From Fasciola hepatica (Eukaryota > Platyhelminthes > Trematoda > Plagiorchiida > Fasciolidae), in assembly GCA_948099385.1 (NCBI GenBank), contig CANUEZ040000165.1, positions 3,546,501 through 3,610,500 of the forward strand: a DNA stretch of 64,000 nucleotides, read 5' to 3'. Of the stretch, positions 1 through 12,720 are shown in pieces. A program made the position numbers and the translations under genes. The notes under the pieces were generated by a model, which had not been told where the DNA came from, ran no database searches, and saw only the letters and a program-made list of their open reading frames with translations. Numbering within the stretch: the first letter of the stretch is position 1; each line of letters starts with the position of its first letter.

Positions 1-1420
1 ATTAGTTGACCTGGTTACCTGAATTATTTTGAGTAACCTGAGAATCTCAGCGGTTGATATCTCTTGAAATTTAGACGAAACGGACAGTGGGAAAATGGGA
101 AAATGGAAAGTGGGTCGTCTGCTTATCTGATAAATTGAACATTAGGGCTGTTTGCATCTACATTCACCTTCAAGGATTTACCCGTCTGACCACAGAGAAG
201 CTTGATTTCACGCCACCTGTGTTTGATATTCCGGGAGTTTAGGAATTGTCCAGAAAAAGTATCAAGTTGTGTAGTTTGAGATTTTATCAAAAGTGAAAGT
301 CGACGGACTTCAGATTTGTTTTGCATCTTGTAGCTAATTCTTTCCTCCTGTGTGGCTGCTTCGGGTGTGGAGAAACCCTTTTTCCAGACTGGAGATAAAG
401 AGTTTCCATGGGACAGCAAGCAATAAAAATCCGTCTAAACACTTCCGTTGTAAGATTCGAAGACTAACACGGAAATGAAAGGTCTTCCAACCATGGCATA
501 ACAAAGATGATGAACGGCTGCTGAGTAATATACCCTCCAAGGAAATAGTTCTTCGTTTGAGGCTTATCTGTTTATAATGTGTACGTGATAAATGGCCTCG
601 GTGAGAGTATATCTCAGGCCTACGATGTAATGTACAGTGATCTTCGGTGTTAATAGGTGCACCTAGCTTGACTGAGAAAAGTTCTAAGTGGTTCGTCAGG
701 ATATGGTCTAACTAAGAGTGACCACGAATCAAAGTATGACAGATATTGAGAAGTACGAAAGATGAAAGGGGAAAAGCTGATGCTTGGTTGAAGTCCCCTC
801 CTATAATTTACACATTCTCATCAGGTATGGGAAAAATGAAAAGAGTAAATGATTCATAGGAAATGTTACCTGAGATATGTGAGTATTGTAGTGCTATGTC
901 AACATTGCTGGTAATGACTTGACCGAAACGAGAGAAACTAAGACGATATGATATAGTTGAACAATCGATGCCATCACAAGAGTAGGGAAAAATTACGGAG
1001 GACTTTCTGCATCATTTGGAATTGATGTAAATGTCAATTCCCCCATTTTTCTGTAATTCATACCATCTTGATGGGAGCAAGTGAATTCTTCTATTAGCAC
1101 CACAAAGTAATTCAAATTGTCATTCAGCCAAGTTTCTTGTAAACATACGTCACTGGTATATCTAAAGCTGCGGGCCATGAGCAGGTATATAAGATCCGAT
1201 GGCTTGTTGTAAAGAGAAGGCACACTGTTACATAGGACACTGGGAAAAGTTACCCCGCTTGGCCTTATGCATTCGAGTGCAGACTGCCAACCAGCTCTTT
1301 TGCGCTTCTTTCGATGATGGTTCCGTTTTCGGACTTCGGGTAGTGGGCACACATTTTGTTGTCCAAGCATGTCTTTTATCGATAGCATGAACAGCTTTGA
1401 ATAATTTCGAGTGGGCAACA
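1..1420 (-). pseudogene. LINE-A: non-LTR retrotransposon endonuclease and linker remnant, running off the left edge
   Basis: Read on the minus strand from about 1420 downward. A basic N-terminal stretch (RKRNHHRKKRKR) is followed by a segment resembling the start of AP-like LINE endonucleases: an NxxSLYNK-type motif, then CLQETWLNDNLN at about 1110-1150. The match continues below the open stretch in shifted frames, with GGDFNQA near 795-820 (the GDFN motif) and LDHILTN near 700. At 419-123 a basic linker segment with REIKLLCG matches the region between endonuclease and reverse transcriptase in CR1/Jockey-like elements. Several stops and frame changes show it is dead. The reverse transcriptase should lie left of the window. 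Domain identity is from pattern recognition. The exact clade is not determined. Confidence 0.75.
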
Positions 1421-1572
1421 TACCAGTGACGGATTGAATAAAATAAATAATTCCAAAAAAAAGTATTTTTAAAGACGGACCAAGGCGTAGGGCAGCCGTT
1501 CAAAGGGTGCGCAAAAGTTCACCGCTGTAACTTTCACACCACAGCGATGGAACTTGCGAAAGCTGATAAATC

Positions 1573-2290
1573 TTGACTGGTTGGTCAGTGAGGAAGATGT
1601 ATGCGACACTTAGAGATGATATAAAGGTTCTTAATTTGTACCTTAATGGAATTTCTGTACCTAAGGTTGGATCCCCATTCGGTGCAGGTACAACTCAAGT
1701 TCACATGATTCTGAGGAACAAGGATAGCATCAAAATTAGTCCGGCACAGCGAACTTCAAGCCCACGAAAAATCTTCCCCTTACATCTCGAGTTCTTCAAT
1801 GATAATAAAGGCCCCGTGTGCGAATAATTTTCCACTGCTTGTTGGAATCACCTGCACGTAAAAGAATTACTGTTAGAAGGAAAACCAATGAGGATGGCTT
1901 GTAATAGAGGGCATAGTGATTTTCTCGCAAGTAATAACTGGTTTCACAAATTCCAGGAATTGTATAATATTAGCTAGGGACTACTGAACTGCGAGGTTGC
2001 ACAAGTCTAGATTGAACAGTAATCGATTAGGCTGTAACACATTCCTGTGTCGTGGAAAGACTGTTATTTGAAGAATGTTTTAAGTGCAACTTGACCATTC
2101 CTCGTTAGAGCCGCTCCAACATGCATTTTGTATGTGAAAGTTGATCCATGCAGCGGCAATCAAAAACTCAAGGAAAGAGTCAGCAAAGCAGGAAAGAATT
2201 AAAATGGATTCATTTATGGCAGAATTAATTGCTGTTTAAAGCTTGTTTTGTAACCTATTTAAATCGTGATGACACTAATATCTCCACTTG
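1573..2290 (+). pseudogene. pogo/Tigger-type DNA transposase relic (CENP-B-like N terminus)
   Basis: The first 84 codons contain a helix-turn-helix of the CENP-B/Tigger type: IKVLNLYLNGISVPKVGS, then FGAGTTQVHMILRNKDSI, matching the family pattern of a hydrophobic helix, a G-x-S turn and FGVGxTQV. After an in-frame stop at 1825 the second DNA-binding half follows in about 1870-1975, with GHSDFLASNNWFHKFQ, equivalent to the family's DFxASxGWLxxFK motif. A weaker match to the start of the DDE domain (a PCSG-K segment and a basic LKERVSK stretch) lies near 2140-2190 in another frame. The catalytic aspartates are not recoverable and the 3' half is missing, so the copy is inactive. No terminal inverted repeats were identified. 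The family call is strong and the right boundary is approximate. Confidence 0.75.
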
Positions 2291-3930
2291 AATCTTTTGG
2301 AGGTTTCTGCCTGCTGAAAACTTGGTTTTTATAATAAACACATCTTGGACTATTTTACTAACCCCCCTCATAAGAGCGAAAACTTGCGAAGAACGAAAAA
2401 AATGTAGTTGGTACATACGATCTTCAATCTAGTGCGGAGGGGCACTTTATTACTGTTACGTATTGTGATTTCACCAACCAAGTGCGTAAACAAAATAAAC
2501 GAAAAAGATTGATTATCTTACTGAAAGCCAAATGCAAAAGTTTCTATCATGTAAACACGTTTCCCTGTATTTGATACATTGTCGATCAAACTGATGAGCA
2601 TAACACACCCAAAAAACCGAATAATAACTCATTTAACCGTAACTGTGGTCTTCTAAACTGTAATTATCACAAAAGGAGAAGGAAAGTGTACATTTGTTCC
2701 AAACAGCAAAAGCACAGGCACAGTTTAGGACAATGGGGAAAGTGAAATTGTTTTTACTACTCTTACTGATAACCGGTCTGTGGCGAGAGCGAACATTCCC
2801 AAAATGATAAAATATGTTCATTGCCTTAGTTCCAAAGGGTATGCTTTTTTTTGTTCACAGTTCAACTTAGAACCCTCATTGCAAAATTTCTTATGATTTT
2901 GGAAAAAATCAAGCAGTACGGTGAAGCGTTAGGAGAATTTCCAACGGCAGCAGAAGAAATGCTTAGATTGTCTTCAAATTTCTGAGAGTTTTGTTGTAGA
3001 GAATGGGCACTTTTACTTGGTGCAACAAATTCTATGCCCTTGTATTTTTTACTTTTTCATAAAAACGCCTTGAACTTTTGTTTCCTTTCTATCATCATTT
3101 ACTTTCAAAAGGGGTGCACTGAGATTAAATAGATAATAATTTGAACTGCTTCTTACCAAGAATACAAAAACCGCTATACTTTTTTGTAATTATCTGACTA
3201 TATCTGACAGCCGTAATGAGCATCACCGATATTTGTAGCCTGTAATTTTGTAAGCAATTTGGAACTGGATGACAAATTTGTTGGTTTTCATTCTAGAATT
3301 TTATAGGAAACAACTGGTAGTTACGTGTGACGGATTCCCCGTTGCTTTCAGAGATTTTCCACAACAATTCTAATGTCTGAACCGCCGTTCATAACTGCAT
3401 CGACGGGTATCGACTTAATTTCATCCGGAACATGTTGCTTAATTGTCTTATTATTTAAAAGGTAATATCGTATTGAAAACCGCAAGCACATGTCGCATAT
3501 TTCAGTTGCCTTACCGGGCTTGGGACCACAAATGATACAAATTCCGGACTAAAAACAATTGGTATTCAGTCCGTTCAGTGGTGCTTTGGATTTATCTTTT
3601 CAATAATAATGCTGATAATTTGGTGAGACTAGATTCGCATAATCTACTTAAACCTGCATGGTACCAAGCAGGCCGAGGCAACACTTTGAAAGTAGCAGTC
3701 TATTTTTACTTACAAAAGATGTTCTTTAACTGGAAATGAAGCTGGTTTGTTTTAACTTTGCTAAACATATACTATATATTTTTCCTCAAATTTGTACTAC
3801 GGTATGCTTTCCCATAAAAAATGGCAACAAGTGGAGCCAATGTACGTTACACGGAGAACCTAGCAAGAACGCTTGACTGTTGTGATCGGCAACAGAATGT
3901 CATTGGTCACCACAGTTGTTCAAGGCAGGG
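2291..3930. other. AT-rich stretch without a recognisable gene
   Basis: No open frame with a recognisable domain, no splice-flanked exon and no structured RNA was seen. A CTGATGAG heptamer-plus at about 2592 has no stem II and no GAAA partner. Confidence 0.5.
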
Positions 3931-3939
3931 GATTCTAAC

Positions 3940-5070
3940 GCTTATTCGCTTCAGACGGTTAATTCGAACGTGCCTACTGCTTGATCCATCACGATGAGTC
4001 TACGCCTTAGCGTGTTGTGATGGCTTGCGTGCTTCCACTGCCAAAGGATGGCTTGCTCAAGCGAAAGATGCAATGATGCTTGATAGGTCCATGGTTGGAG
4101 GCCAGACGAAATTGTCACTGAACAAGTTGCTGGGCAGCTTTTGGTTCTATCCAGTCAACAGTCGTCTGTGTGTGATTCCGGAGAATGGCCCTGTGCATGT
4201 CAACAGCACTAAACTTAGGCCTCCATGCCTGTCTGACGTATCTTTGTATGCCCCACTGAATGTAGCTCTTCTGGGGCTAAAGACGAATTCTACCAGGATT
4301 AGTCTCAACTGTTTCGCAGCGTGCTCTCCACGGACGTCATAGTCGTTGCTTGTGATTTCGATGCTCAGGTTGGAACCCTAGGAGAGACGAAGAGAAATAT
4401 GGAGGGCCGATTTGCATTCAAGCCAATGGAACCTATAAAGGTGACTGACTCATTCAACTATGTTCCGTCCATAGATTATTCGCACAAAACTCGGCACAAA
4501 CTAACCCGGAGTCCTCCTGCGCACTTTCACAACTTTGGACCCTGATCCCTCACGCAGCTAGCGGTGGCCGCTGGCGCTGCTGAATTCATGATTTTCGATC
4601 GTTTTGAAACGCTTGTGTGCACACTGATCGCCCTCCTGTCTGCCCTCCTTTCAGCTTACGTCTCATCGGTGGTCGAAATTACACCAAAACCCAACAAACA
4701 CAAACTTCAGCTCACCAGGCCATCACGGTTGGGACGTGTGTTGCGCTTGTCCCATGAGAGAATTCCTCGGCGTGCTATGTTTGCTGATGCAGGTACCAGT
4801 TCGAAGATGAGTAGGGGTGGTCAGCCGATAACACCTGTGGACTTAGTCATGTACGGTGTGTTAGACTTCCTGGATGGGATCCAAGAGACCCTCCTACTCG
4901 GGGGTTGTATACGTTAGGGAAAATGGTCCGGTGTCGTGATCCGGGGCATTCTTCTATTCACAAGCTTTCTTTATCTGCCTGATACAAATTCTTGTAGTTC
5001 CTTTACTATACCTTTGTATTTCTGTCCTTGCTCATTTTTTCCCATTGAGGCTGTCGCCAGAACGTAACAA
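3940..5070 (+). pseudogene. LINE endonuclease remnant (craniofacial-development-protein-2-like family)
   Basis: The clearest part is 4321-4545, reading TDVIVVACDFDAQVG, then ETKRNMEGRF and HKTRHKLT. This matches the endonuclease core of a LINE family common in flukes, often annotated as craniofacial development protein 2, whose motif is VIVAGDFNAQVG; here GDFN has become CDFD. The following open frame at 4564-4917 corresponds to the region around the usual SDHALV motif but is diverged. The leading stretch 4000-4300 contains a conserved non-domain module also found at about 9560-9680. The reverse transcriptase is absent, so this is a truncated dead copy. The segment 4920-5070 resembles a transcript 3' region, but no end signal was identified. 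Confidence 0.6.
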
Positions 5071-8000
5071 CCAAAGCCACGGCTCCCAGTGCACGATGTC
5101 TGAAATAAACTGCACAGAGCTGATTGATCAACACCTCCCATTACAGGTTTATTGAATTAGTCAAACAGAAGCGTGCAGCTGATTGGAGTAAGATGTAAAA
5201 TGGTTGAAAGCAATACCGAACTATGATCAACCTACTAAGGGTCAACACTGAACACCTTTTGTGATAATACTTCAGTTCAAAAATGTTGGCATCCCACTCT
5301 TTATTCCAGTTAATGCTTACACACTTTAGTGGTGAAAATTGAGTTTCTTTGGGTATGGGTCATCCTCTGAAACTTATCTTCCTCAAAAAGCAGATATTTG
5401 CGTAAATGAGAATTCGAGTGAACTGGTTGGACAATCTGGATAAGAAAGCGAGAGCCTATCGTTGAGTCAATGGAATCACCAATCGGTGCCCGGTGTTTCC
5501 TCGTAACCTTAAGTAATACTGAAAAAACTGATCTGCATTTCAAGATAATAGACAAAATGATATTTCGCCAATGATACATTTAAAGCATCTTCTACAACGA
5601 CTTTATCAATGCAGTGACACCCATTGGTTTATCCACCATTAGATGATGATACTTCCCGTCTATGTTCAAACCAAACACACCCGGTGGAAAAAGTTACATA
5701 GAATCGACTTTTGATGATTTTAAGATTTCATAATATAACATTATAAAAAAGTGATTTTGATGACGTGTGTATTCTTCATCTATTCAGTTTTGATCTTTTT
5801 CGGCGTACAGGATATAAAATTTACTACTGAGTATTTATCTTGTTTTATATGAATAGTCGATATTTTCATTTGTTTTGACAAACCTATCCCGTTAGAACTT
5901 AAAAGCCGGTAAAACGAATAAATACATTATATTTCTTTATCTGTTTCTCAGATCGGCGACATCCGTCATACTTAAAAACGGCGTCATTTTCGTGATTGTG
6001 GCATAGAAAATAAACAGTGATTATGATACAAATGAAATCGCACTTAGGCGAAAATCTCTCTAACCTTGGCCTGCAGATGAATCAAGTAGAGAAAATCTTT
6101 CAATAATTGTCGAGAACGATGCTACCACGTTATAGTGCCAAATAAAAGGGGTGCTTTATGGTTTCAGTACTACACAATGACATTTAATTTGAAAAATTTA
6201 CAAAAATAACTCAGGCTGTTTTGATAATCACGTGAATCTGATGTCCTATATTATACATTATACAAACATGTTAAAGATGGGATTTATTCGTTGGTTTTCT
6301 TCAGCTTGAGTCAGTATGATTGCTGTTGAAGAAGCCGACATATCATACGATTTCATACTGTCCATACATTGAAAGCTAATTAGGTTTTTGCAGAATAATT
6401 GTAATTGTGACCTTTCCCGTAACTGAGTTACTGATCTGTTCTATTCCAGCTAAGAATTAATAAGAAGATACTGGCACCCTACTAAGGGTAGCCCGTAAAC
6501 CTGATTGAACAGTTTTCGCTAGCAAAACGTTTATTGCTTTTCTCATGAAAGATGCAGTCATAGTGATGATTTTGAAATCCACGTCTACGTGAAGCTTTGA
6601 CCCCAGAGAAACAGCATGAAATATGGGCACATCCTGACAGATCGGAAGTCCGCTTTCGTGTATTAGTCTGCCGTGAAAAGCAAGGAATTTCATCAAACCG
6701 AAGAAACAATGTCTCCTGCTGATTTGCTTCCATCAGGTCGAGTAACCTCTGGCAAGCCCTTCTCCCCTCACACACTCATGAATAAAGTTGAGCTGACAAA
6801 CAGAAACAAGTTCCCCGGGTCATCGAAACACTCAGCGGAAATACTTATAAAGAGCTTCTGACCCTCCTGTTTGGACTTTCCATCTCTGTCTTCTCATTTT
6901 CTAACGCGTTTAGTGTTGTACCTTATCGAGTTGATAACACTGATCATAGCAACATGCTGTAGTCCACTACTCTATGCTAAATCTATCTTCGGATATTTGG
7001 GAAAAGGCAGTAGGACAGCACAGTCACCTTAGCTGACTACCGACGGAACAACAGAGCCGAAGCATGACTGCATTTTCGGTGATCTATTTATGAAAATGTA
7101 TGAAGTATATACTTATTAACAGTCTGATTTCTGTAACTATAAAGTTTCAGCTTCAACTTATTTCTCTCATGTTTCTCCATAATCACCTTGTCGAACAATC
7201 CAAACCATTGATTTAAAAGTTATGCTGAGGATAAAATCAGTAAATTATCAATGCGCACGTTAAGCTTTTTTGACACTGTTTGACAAATCCTCTAAAAATC
7301 ACTTTTGCTGCGGATTTTTGTGCATCATCCAAGTACACTAACGTGTCTGAAAAGCCTTAACACTTGTATTAACTTTTTTCGAACTTCATGCGCAGGGATG
7401 CGAAATTATTATTCTTCCACAGTTAGTTTATCTTATCTTCTCAATGTCCTATTTTCTTGTACAACCATCATTGATCAAACTATTACCCCGTTTGCTTCAT
7501 ATGCCAGATATCTTTTTCGCTTAACAGATAAAAAATCCGTTTTCAGAGACATTTCGAAAGAAGCACAGTGAAAATATTTTTCCCCGAAAACTGTTGCTTG
7601 TGAAAGCATTGCGGTTATGACTAGGTTTTTGGATCTCTTTTTGAAGGCGGACAGTGATGGCCACATATTTCTGAAGAAACGTAGTTCCAATGGTCAATTA
7701 GCTAGAATACTCTTTCCAGGTTGACCTGGACTAGGTTTGTACACAGGTGCACACCGGTAACGCTTCATTCTTCAAAGTGAGCTAAATTAGACTCTCTGTT
7801 TGCAAATGCTTTTAGAAGACCAGTCAATTACCCCGGATTTCAACCCTTTTTGTATCATATGCAAGAGTTATCTTTTCCGTTAAATAATTGAATATATTGC
7901 TAAAGTTTCCCTGTATTATCATATTTGGTCTAAGAATAGCTTATTTTCTGCCCTTAACTTCTGATATACTTTCCACCAAAAGATTCCAGCCTAAATTGTT

Positions 8001-9530
8001 TGGTGTGGTTGTATAGCTTGAACTCAGCTCCTCATCACGATATTTTCGCGCTCAACCATCTCTCTCTCTTCTTTTTTCTTTATCAGAATATGGTATCTAC
8101 ATCGGCTATACGCGTGGCCTTCTCGTCTAAAAAGGAATTCATAAGTAGCTGGATGGATCATCTTTCAGACTCAAGCTGAGTGGACGAACGGCTCCAAAAC
8201 AGAGTCACACTGGAGTCAGAAATGTTGTTCAATTTATAAACTTTGCAAAACTTTGGGACTTTTTCCGGCAAGTTTGATTTCTCTTCCTTCAAAACTTCCG
8301 AGGTCTCCTGGTTAAATCGTTTTGAGCTTATTATTTGACTTTTTTAGTACTTATAAAATAAGCCCTTGCTCGAGCAAAAAAATCCCCGTATTTTATATTG
8401 AGCCAACTCCATTGCTTCTTCCTGTAGCAACACTCTTTACAGGGCAAATCATTCTGACGACCAATGGGGAAACCAACGGTGCACAGAGCTGCTGACATCA
8501 CTGAAATGCAAGACTTTCCCAAGTTGAAATCCCCTAGGCCCTACAGGTTTTGATACTGGCCTCTTTAGTCACAGTCATGAGGATCTGTGTTCTCTGGACA
8601 CCAAATTGTGATGCAATTCTCATCGCAGAGACTCTGCTTTAGTGCTGATTAATAACGAGTACCTTAATGTCAAGGATCAAGAAAGTCTTCCTCGTTGGTC
8701 TTTACACTGCCTTTTATGGCCACTTGCAAGTTCTTTTGCCGTAGTTCGAAAGCTACAGTGGTTATACTCAGCAAACCCAGCTGGTTTCACAGATAATAGA
8801 TAAGACGTTAAAAGTATACTTGCAACAACCATCACACCAAGTGCCAATGATAGTCACAGACAATTGAGCACACACAGCAACATACAGAACATAAACAAAT
8901 TCATGAATATCAAGTGACAGTTTGTTAATCACTTCCAATAAACTTCTTTGAAATGTCTGGAAGGCCTGAGATTCTTTTAGATGCTTACTCGAGTGCAAAA
9001 CTGGACACATATCATAACAGGAGGGCCTGCGAACCATCTTTAGCAGAAGATCAACTAATATTTCTATCAGAGTCTAGGTGTGCTAGCCGATGCCGATGTT
9101 CGCTGGAAGAAGGTGTTTGTACTTGAGGGGTATCATTGGTAAAATCAGTCGTGACCGGAAAAAGATGGTCTCACCGAGGGGGTAGTCGCTATTCGGGAAC
9201 ATGTCCTAAGGGGATCACAGCGTAGTAATTGCATTTCACATATCACTAATCCGATTGATCTGATCAAACGCGGTACTGTGTGTCGATGGTCACCCCCGAC
9301 TGAGCCTAAACATAAAGAGTACCAAGTGAACATTAACTGGATTCTCTTTTTCAGCTTTTTCCATAATATCCCAAAATCATTTACTACCAACCGATGGGTT
9401 TAGAAAACAATCCTTAACGAAAGTGCATAAGCATGCCTGTACTATTCAGATGACGTAGAATTCCGATGGACGCATAAGTTTGTTAATAACCGATAACCAA
9501 AAACAAACAATCGAGTCACCACAACTGTGC
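5071..9530. other. No recognisable gene
   Basis: Scattered open frames of 60-100 codons occur on both strands (for example at 5310-5579, 6482-6775, 7305-7571 and 8768-9037). None shows a family motif or convincing flanking splice sites. The base composition is similar to the surrounding non-coding DNA. Confidence 0.5.
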
Positions 9531-9549
9531 GTAGTGATGCTGTCTTGGC

Positions 9550-9690
9550 CGCTGATAGACCTTGAGGTGGTTTGACGGCTTGCGCGTCTCAGAGACCCAA
9601 AGCGCTATTCAGGACGGCTTGCCTCAAGCGGAAGATGTAATCATACCTGGAAGATCAATGGGTAGACGAATAACGAAGCCGACTCCTGAT
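9550..9690 (+). repeat. Second copy of the 5' module seen before the 4.3-kb LINE endonuclease
   Basis: The stretch contains GACGGCTTGCGCGTCTC, then GGACGGCTTGCCTCAAGCGGA and AGATCAATGGGTAGACGAA. This parallels GATGGCTTGCGTGCTTCC, GGATGGCTTGCTCAAGCGAA and AGGTCCATGG...CCAGACGAA at about 4018-4110. Order and spacing are preserved. No endonuclease follows here, so this is a truncated relative of the same element. Confidence 0.5.
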
Positions 9691-10456
9691 TCTGGAAGTC
9701 AATTTGATCTGACTACCCATCCGGTAAAATCAGTAGAATAATGATCTATCCGAGCAAGCGGGCTTCTACTCAGCCACCCCGCTGTCCTGTTTGTAGAATC
9801 TTGTTGTAACTAGAGACTTTGCTTGAGAACCCTAATCCTTCTTCTATTTAGCAGCTGGACCTACTAGTAATACCCGTCCAACATTTTCCACGAACTGCAC
9901 GAATAAATATACTTTCTATACTGCATCGGTCTTCACGCAGGATAATCAGGACCGCGCAGTCCAATGCAGCGAGCGGGGTGGGTAGTGATAATTGTTCTAC
10001 TTATCAGAATTCCTTTTCTTGCATCTAACTTTTGCCTCCCCTCTCCAGCAGCCTCTCTTTGTCCGTCCCATCTTTCCACTACTCTCCCACGGATATCGTG
10101 CCCGATACTCGAAAAGCTTAGTGTTAAATAGTGTCGTAAATAATTCCCGACCTCAACACTCGCTTTCAAGGAGTCAGTCAGAACGTAAACAGCAGGTCCT
10201 GTTGACCTGTGAACTTTGGTATGCACTGTTCTATGGTTTACCGACTGACAAAAGCATTTTTCATTTCATTCGAATACACTCGATTTTATGTATGGTTATA
10301 CTCTAACATCTTCTCTGGACTAGATCTAAAACTTATAATCGGGAACTGTGATAAACCCCTTAGCTCACAACAAAACAAAATCATGTCCAACCAAAAGCAC
10401 AATTTCATATTATTGATTCAAGCAAAAATTAAATTCGCATAATCGTAGGCAAAGGG

Positions 10457-11235
10457 ATGGACCAATATTTGTCACATCAGACAACTAATGCAGGCCTAAC
10501 AAATGATAACCCCGCCAATTCCATCACGGAATTAAGATTTGACCCAGAAACAGAGATCACATTCAAATTCTGGCTGGCAAGATTTGAGGATTTATTCAGT
10601 GTGGATTTTGCCTCGTGGAAAGAGACTGATAAAATCAGGTTATTTATGCGCAAACTTGGCCCGAAAGAACACCAGGGTTATGTTAATCCCGTCGTACCTC
10701 AAAAATCAGTAGATGTAAGATTTTCAGAAAACAGACAACGGTCTCCTACAAATACTTTCAGCACCATCGTCTCTTTTTCACACCCGATTTTGATGCCTTC
10801 AAGTCAGAATGACATACACAGATTTCGTAGCAAATCAAATAAAAGCTTATTATTCGTGGCCATGTCGTACATCAAAACCACCTACAGCATGTTGGAAATG
10901 CGGCAACTGACAATTTGCAAAAATTTTGTCCATATGTTAACCGAATCTATTTTTGTGGTAAAACAAGCCAAAATAAACATGTTACCAGTACAAAAAGCAC
11001 ACCCGGACAGAACCGAATTTACCCTGAAATACTTGAGGGACACGCAGGGCTATTCGATACCTCTAGTGCTGTTCTATCCTCTAATACTGGACTCTCAACC
11101 AGATGCACTTTTATTGATCTTACTGTGAACAGTGTTTGTTTAGTTTCTCATTTTGCTTCGAGCTTTGATTTAGCAATTTTCTACGCAGCCTCCATTGCAA
11201 GTTCTAGGTTGCCCGACTGTCTAACCATCGTGTGA
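10457..11235 (+). pseudogene. Gypsy gag and protease remnant
   Basis: The ATG at 10457 opens a frame whose first 85 residues fit the N-terminal capsid of flatworm Gypsy gag: FDPETEITFKFWLARFEDLF followed by an IRLFMRKLG segment, where family members have a DPE-T-F-W--R-EDLF pattern. After about residue 90 the homologous signal moves to other frames. A CWKCG-like zinc knuckle and a following basic segment lie near 10885-10960. A GHAGLFDTSSAVLSSN segment near 11040-11095 precedes the usual position of the aspartic protease. The DSG/DTA active site is not preserved. The start codon is preceded by stops in the same frame and is plausibly the original one. Confidence 0.65.
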
Positions 11236-11439
11236 CTCAGCATACAACGCTTTAGGTAACCGAAAGGTTGTCGCAGAAGACGTCAACTGTGAATCCAATT
11301 TTTATGGCCAGAGGCTGAAATGGCAATGACGAGAATAACATTCCATCATCCAGAGAGCCGAAAGTTCGTTCTATTGAACAAAATAAGAATGCAGCCCAGT
11401 TTCTAGCAAGATTACAAAGGTGACATACCACTACTTTCT

Positions 11440-12000
11440 CTGACAGACTGAGATTGTGCACCAAAACAAAGGCAACTTTGTGCCTGAAAAAGAGTCTAAA
11501 GCGGTATTCCGACCTAAGAAACTCTTCGCACAAGCCGCAGGTGAACAGAATTTTAAAAGATTAACCTGCATGTGAAGAACCGGCAAACTGTTCAAAGTAG
11601 ACAGCACCAGCAGTAATTGCGAAGAAATCAAACGTTACCTTACGTATAAGAGTAGACTTTTCAACAGGCTTGAATGATGCTTTGGAGACGCATCAGTACC
11701 ACCTGCCTGTTCCTGAGGACCATTTTGTCAATTTAAACGGTGGAGGCTCACTTTTCAAGATTCATTTTTCATATGCTTACCTGCAGGCAGAAGTCAATGA
11801 GGAATCGAAACCACTATTGTGAGGATTCACTCAAATTGAACAGGAAATGTAGTTCGCCGTATCTAGAAATGCCGTTTAAGTGATTTGGTCCAGATCTCGT
11901 GCTGCCTATCACAACTGTTGTCTTTACGAAAGATTCTGTTTGCTTTCCACGCATTTCATCCAATATTTTCCATTTCGAACACGACTCTTCCGCTTCCACA
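11440..12000 (+). pseudogene. Gypsy reverse transcriptase, N-terminal piece
   Basis: Fragments in several frames match the fingers of Gypsy reverse transcriptase. A VFRPKKLFAQAA-like segment at about 11500-11535 corresponds to the VFRPKRPVPYA motif. A DASVPPACS then NLNGGSLF-like pattern lies at about 11685-11760 where the family has the ED-F--L-GG--F segment. Next comes a residue pattern for the Y-Q--V-E--K---- segment at about 11770-11800. The first catalytic aspartate region is disrupted. The piece fades out by about 12000, just before the inserted LTR-like repeat. Confidence 0.55.
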
Positions 12001-12089
12001 TTCGAGTGGTGATTTGATTGTTCGATTCTATTGCTTCAGGCAATCTCCGAACGTTTCTATGACAGATATTGACTTAACGTAATCGTACC

Positions 12090-12720
12090 GTCTAATTGCC
12101 TATCTTATCTACTCGTACTGAACTATGCGCGTAAACAGATTTCATTGCCTACTTCATTTTTGTTATCCATTTTGTAATCCTTAGGCACTGAGCCACTGGT
12201 ATCTGTGACTGATTCTATTATTACGTCCTAATTACTTGGGCTACTTACCAAGTCCCGAGCTTTTGGACGTAATTACCTTCCTCTCTCTATTTGTCTCATC
12301 AATGGGAATGACTAAACTTCAAACATTTTGCCAAGACCAAGCTACCTTCTCATAGTCAACCTACTCTGTTTGTTCTTCACCACGATTGTGTATGAGTTAT
12401 CTCAGGCAATTACTTCTCTTCTGACAGTTGATTAGTCAAAATGAGTTCCGTAATTAAGGAATTTCTATGTAAGCAACTTGACTTGCTCCTGCACTGGCAT
12501 CTCGAGCTTTTCCACTTTATTGTTGCCTAGGCTTTTTGAAGTCTTGTTGGTTGTCTCGATTTTGCGGTCGATTTTCCCACAAGTTGAGGTATGTTATTGC
12601 AATTGTTTGAGAATTTGTCTTATACTAAGCGAAAAGAAGTGAACTTGTGTCCTCTGCCTTGGTAGTGAGAGTCTGTTTATCCGCGAGTCTCTCACTTACG
12701 GCATGACAACCCCGTACAAT
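12090..12720 (+). repeat. LTR-like repeat, copy 1, inserted in the Gypsy reverse transcriptase
   Basis: The 3' 350 bases match the reverse complement of 24640-24990 almost base for base over long runs, for example CAGGCAATTACTTCTCTTCT, TTGATTAGTCAAA and CACAAGTTGAGGTATGTTAT. Both end in GTCCTCTGCC-TGGTA, a short variable segment and then a CTCA-TTA end. Two more diverged copies lie at 18300-18810 and 34640-35250. Length, a TATA-like element in some copies and the absence of coding capacity suggest a solo LTR, but TG...CA ends and a target duplication were not confirmed. Confidence 0.65.

Noticed and set aside
2592..2630. CTGATGAG heptamer suggesting another hammerhead
   Set aside because: There is no stem II pairing and no GAAA at the right distance.
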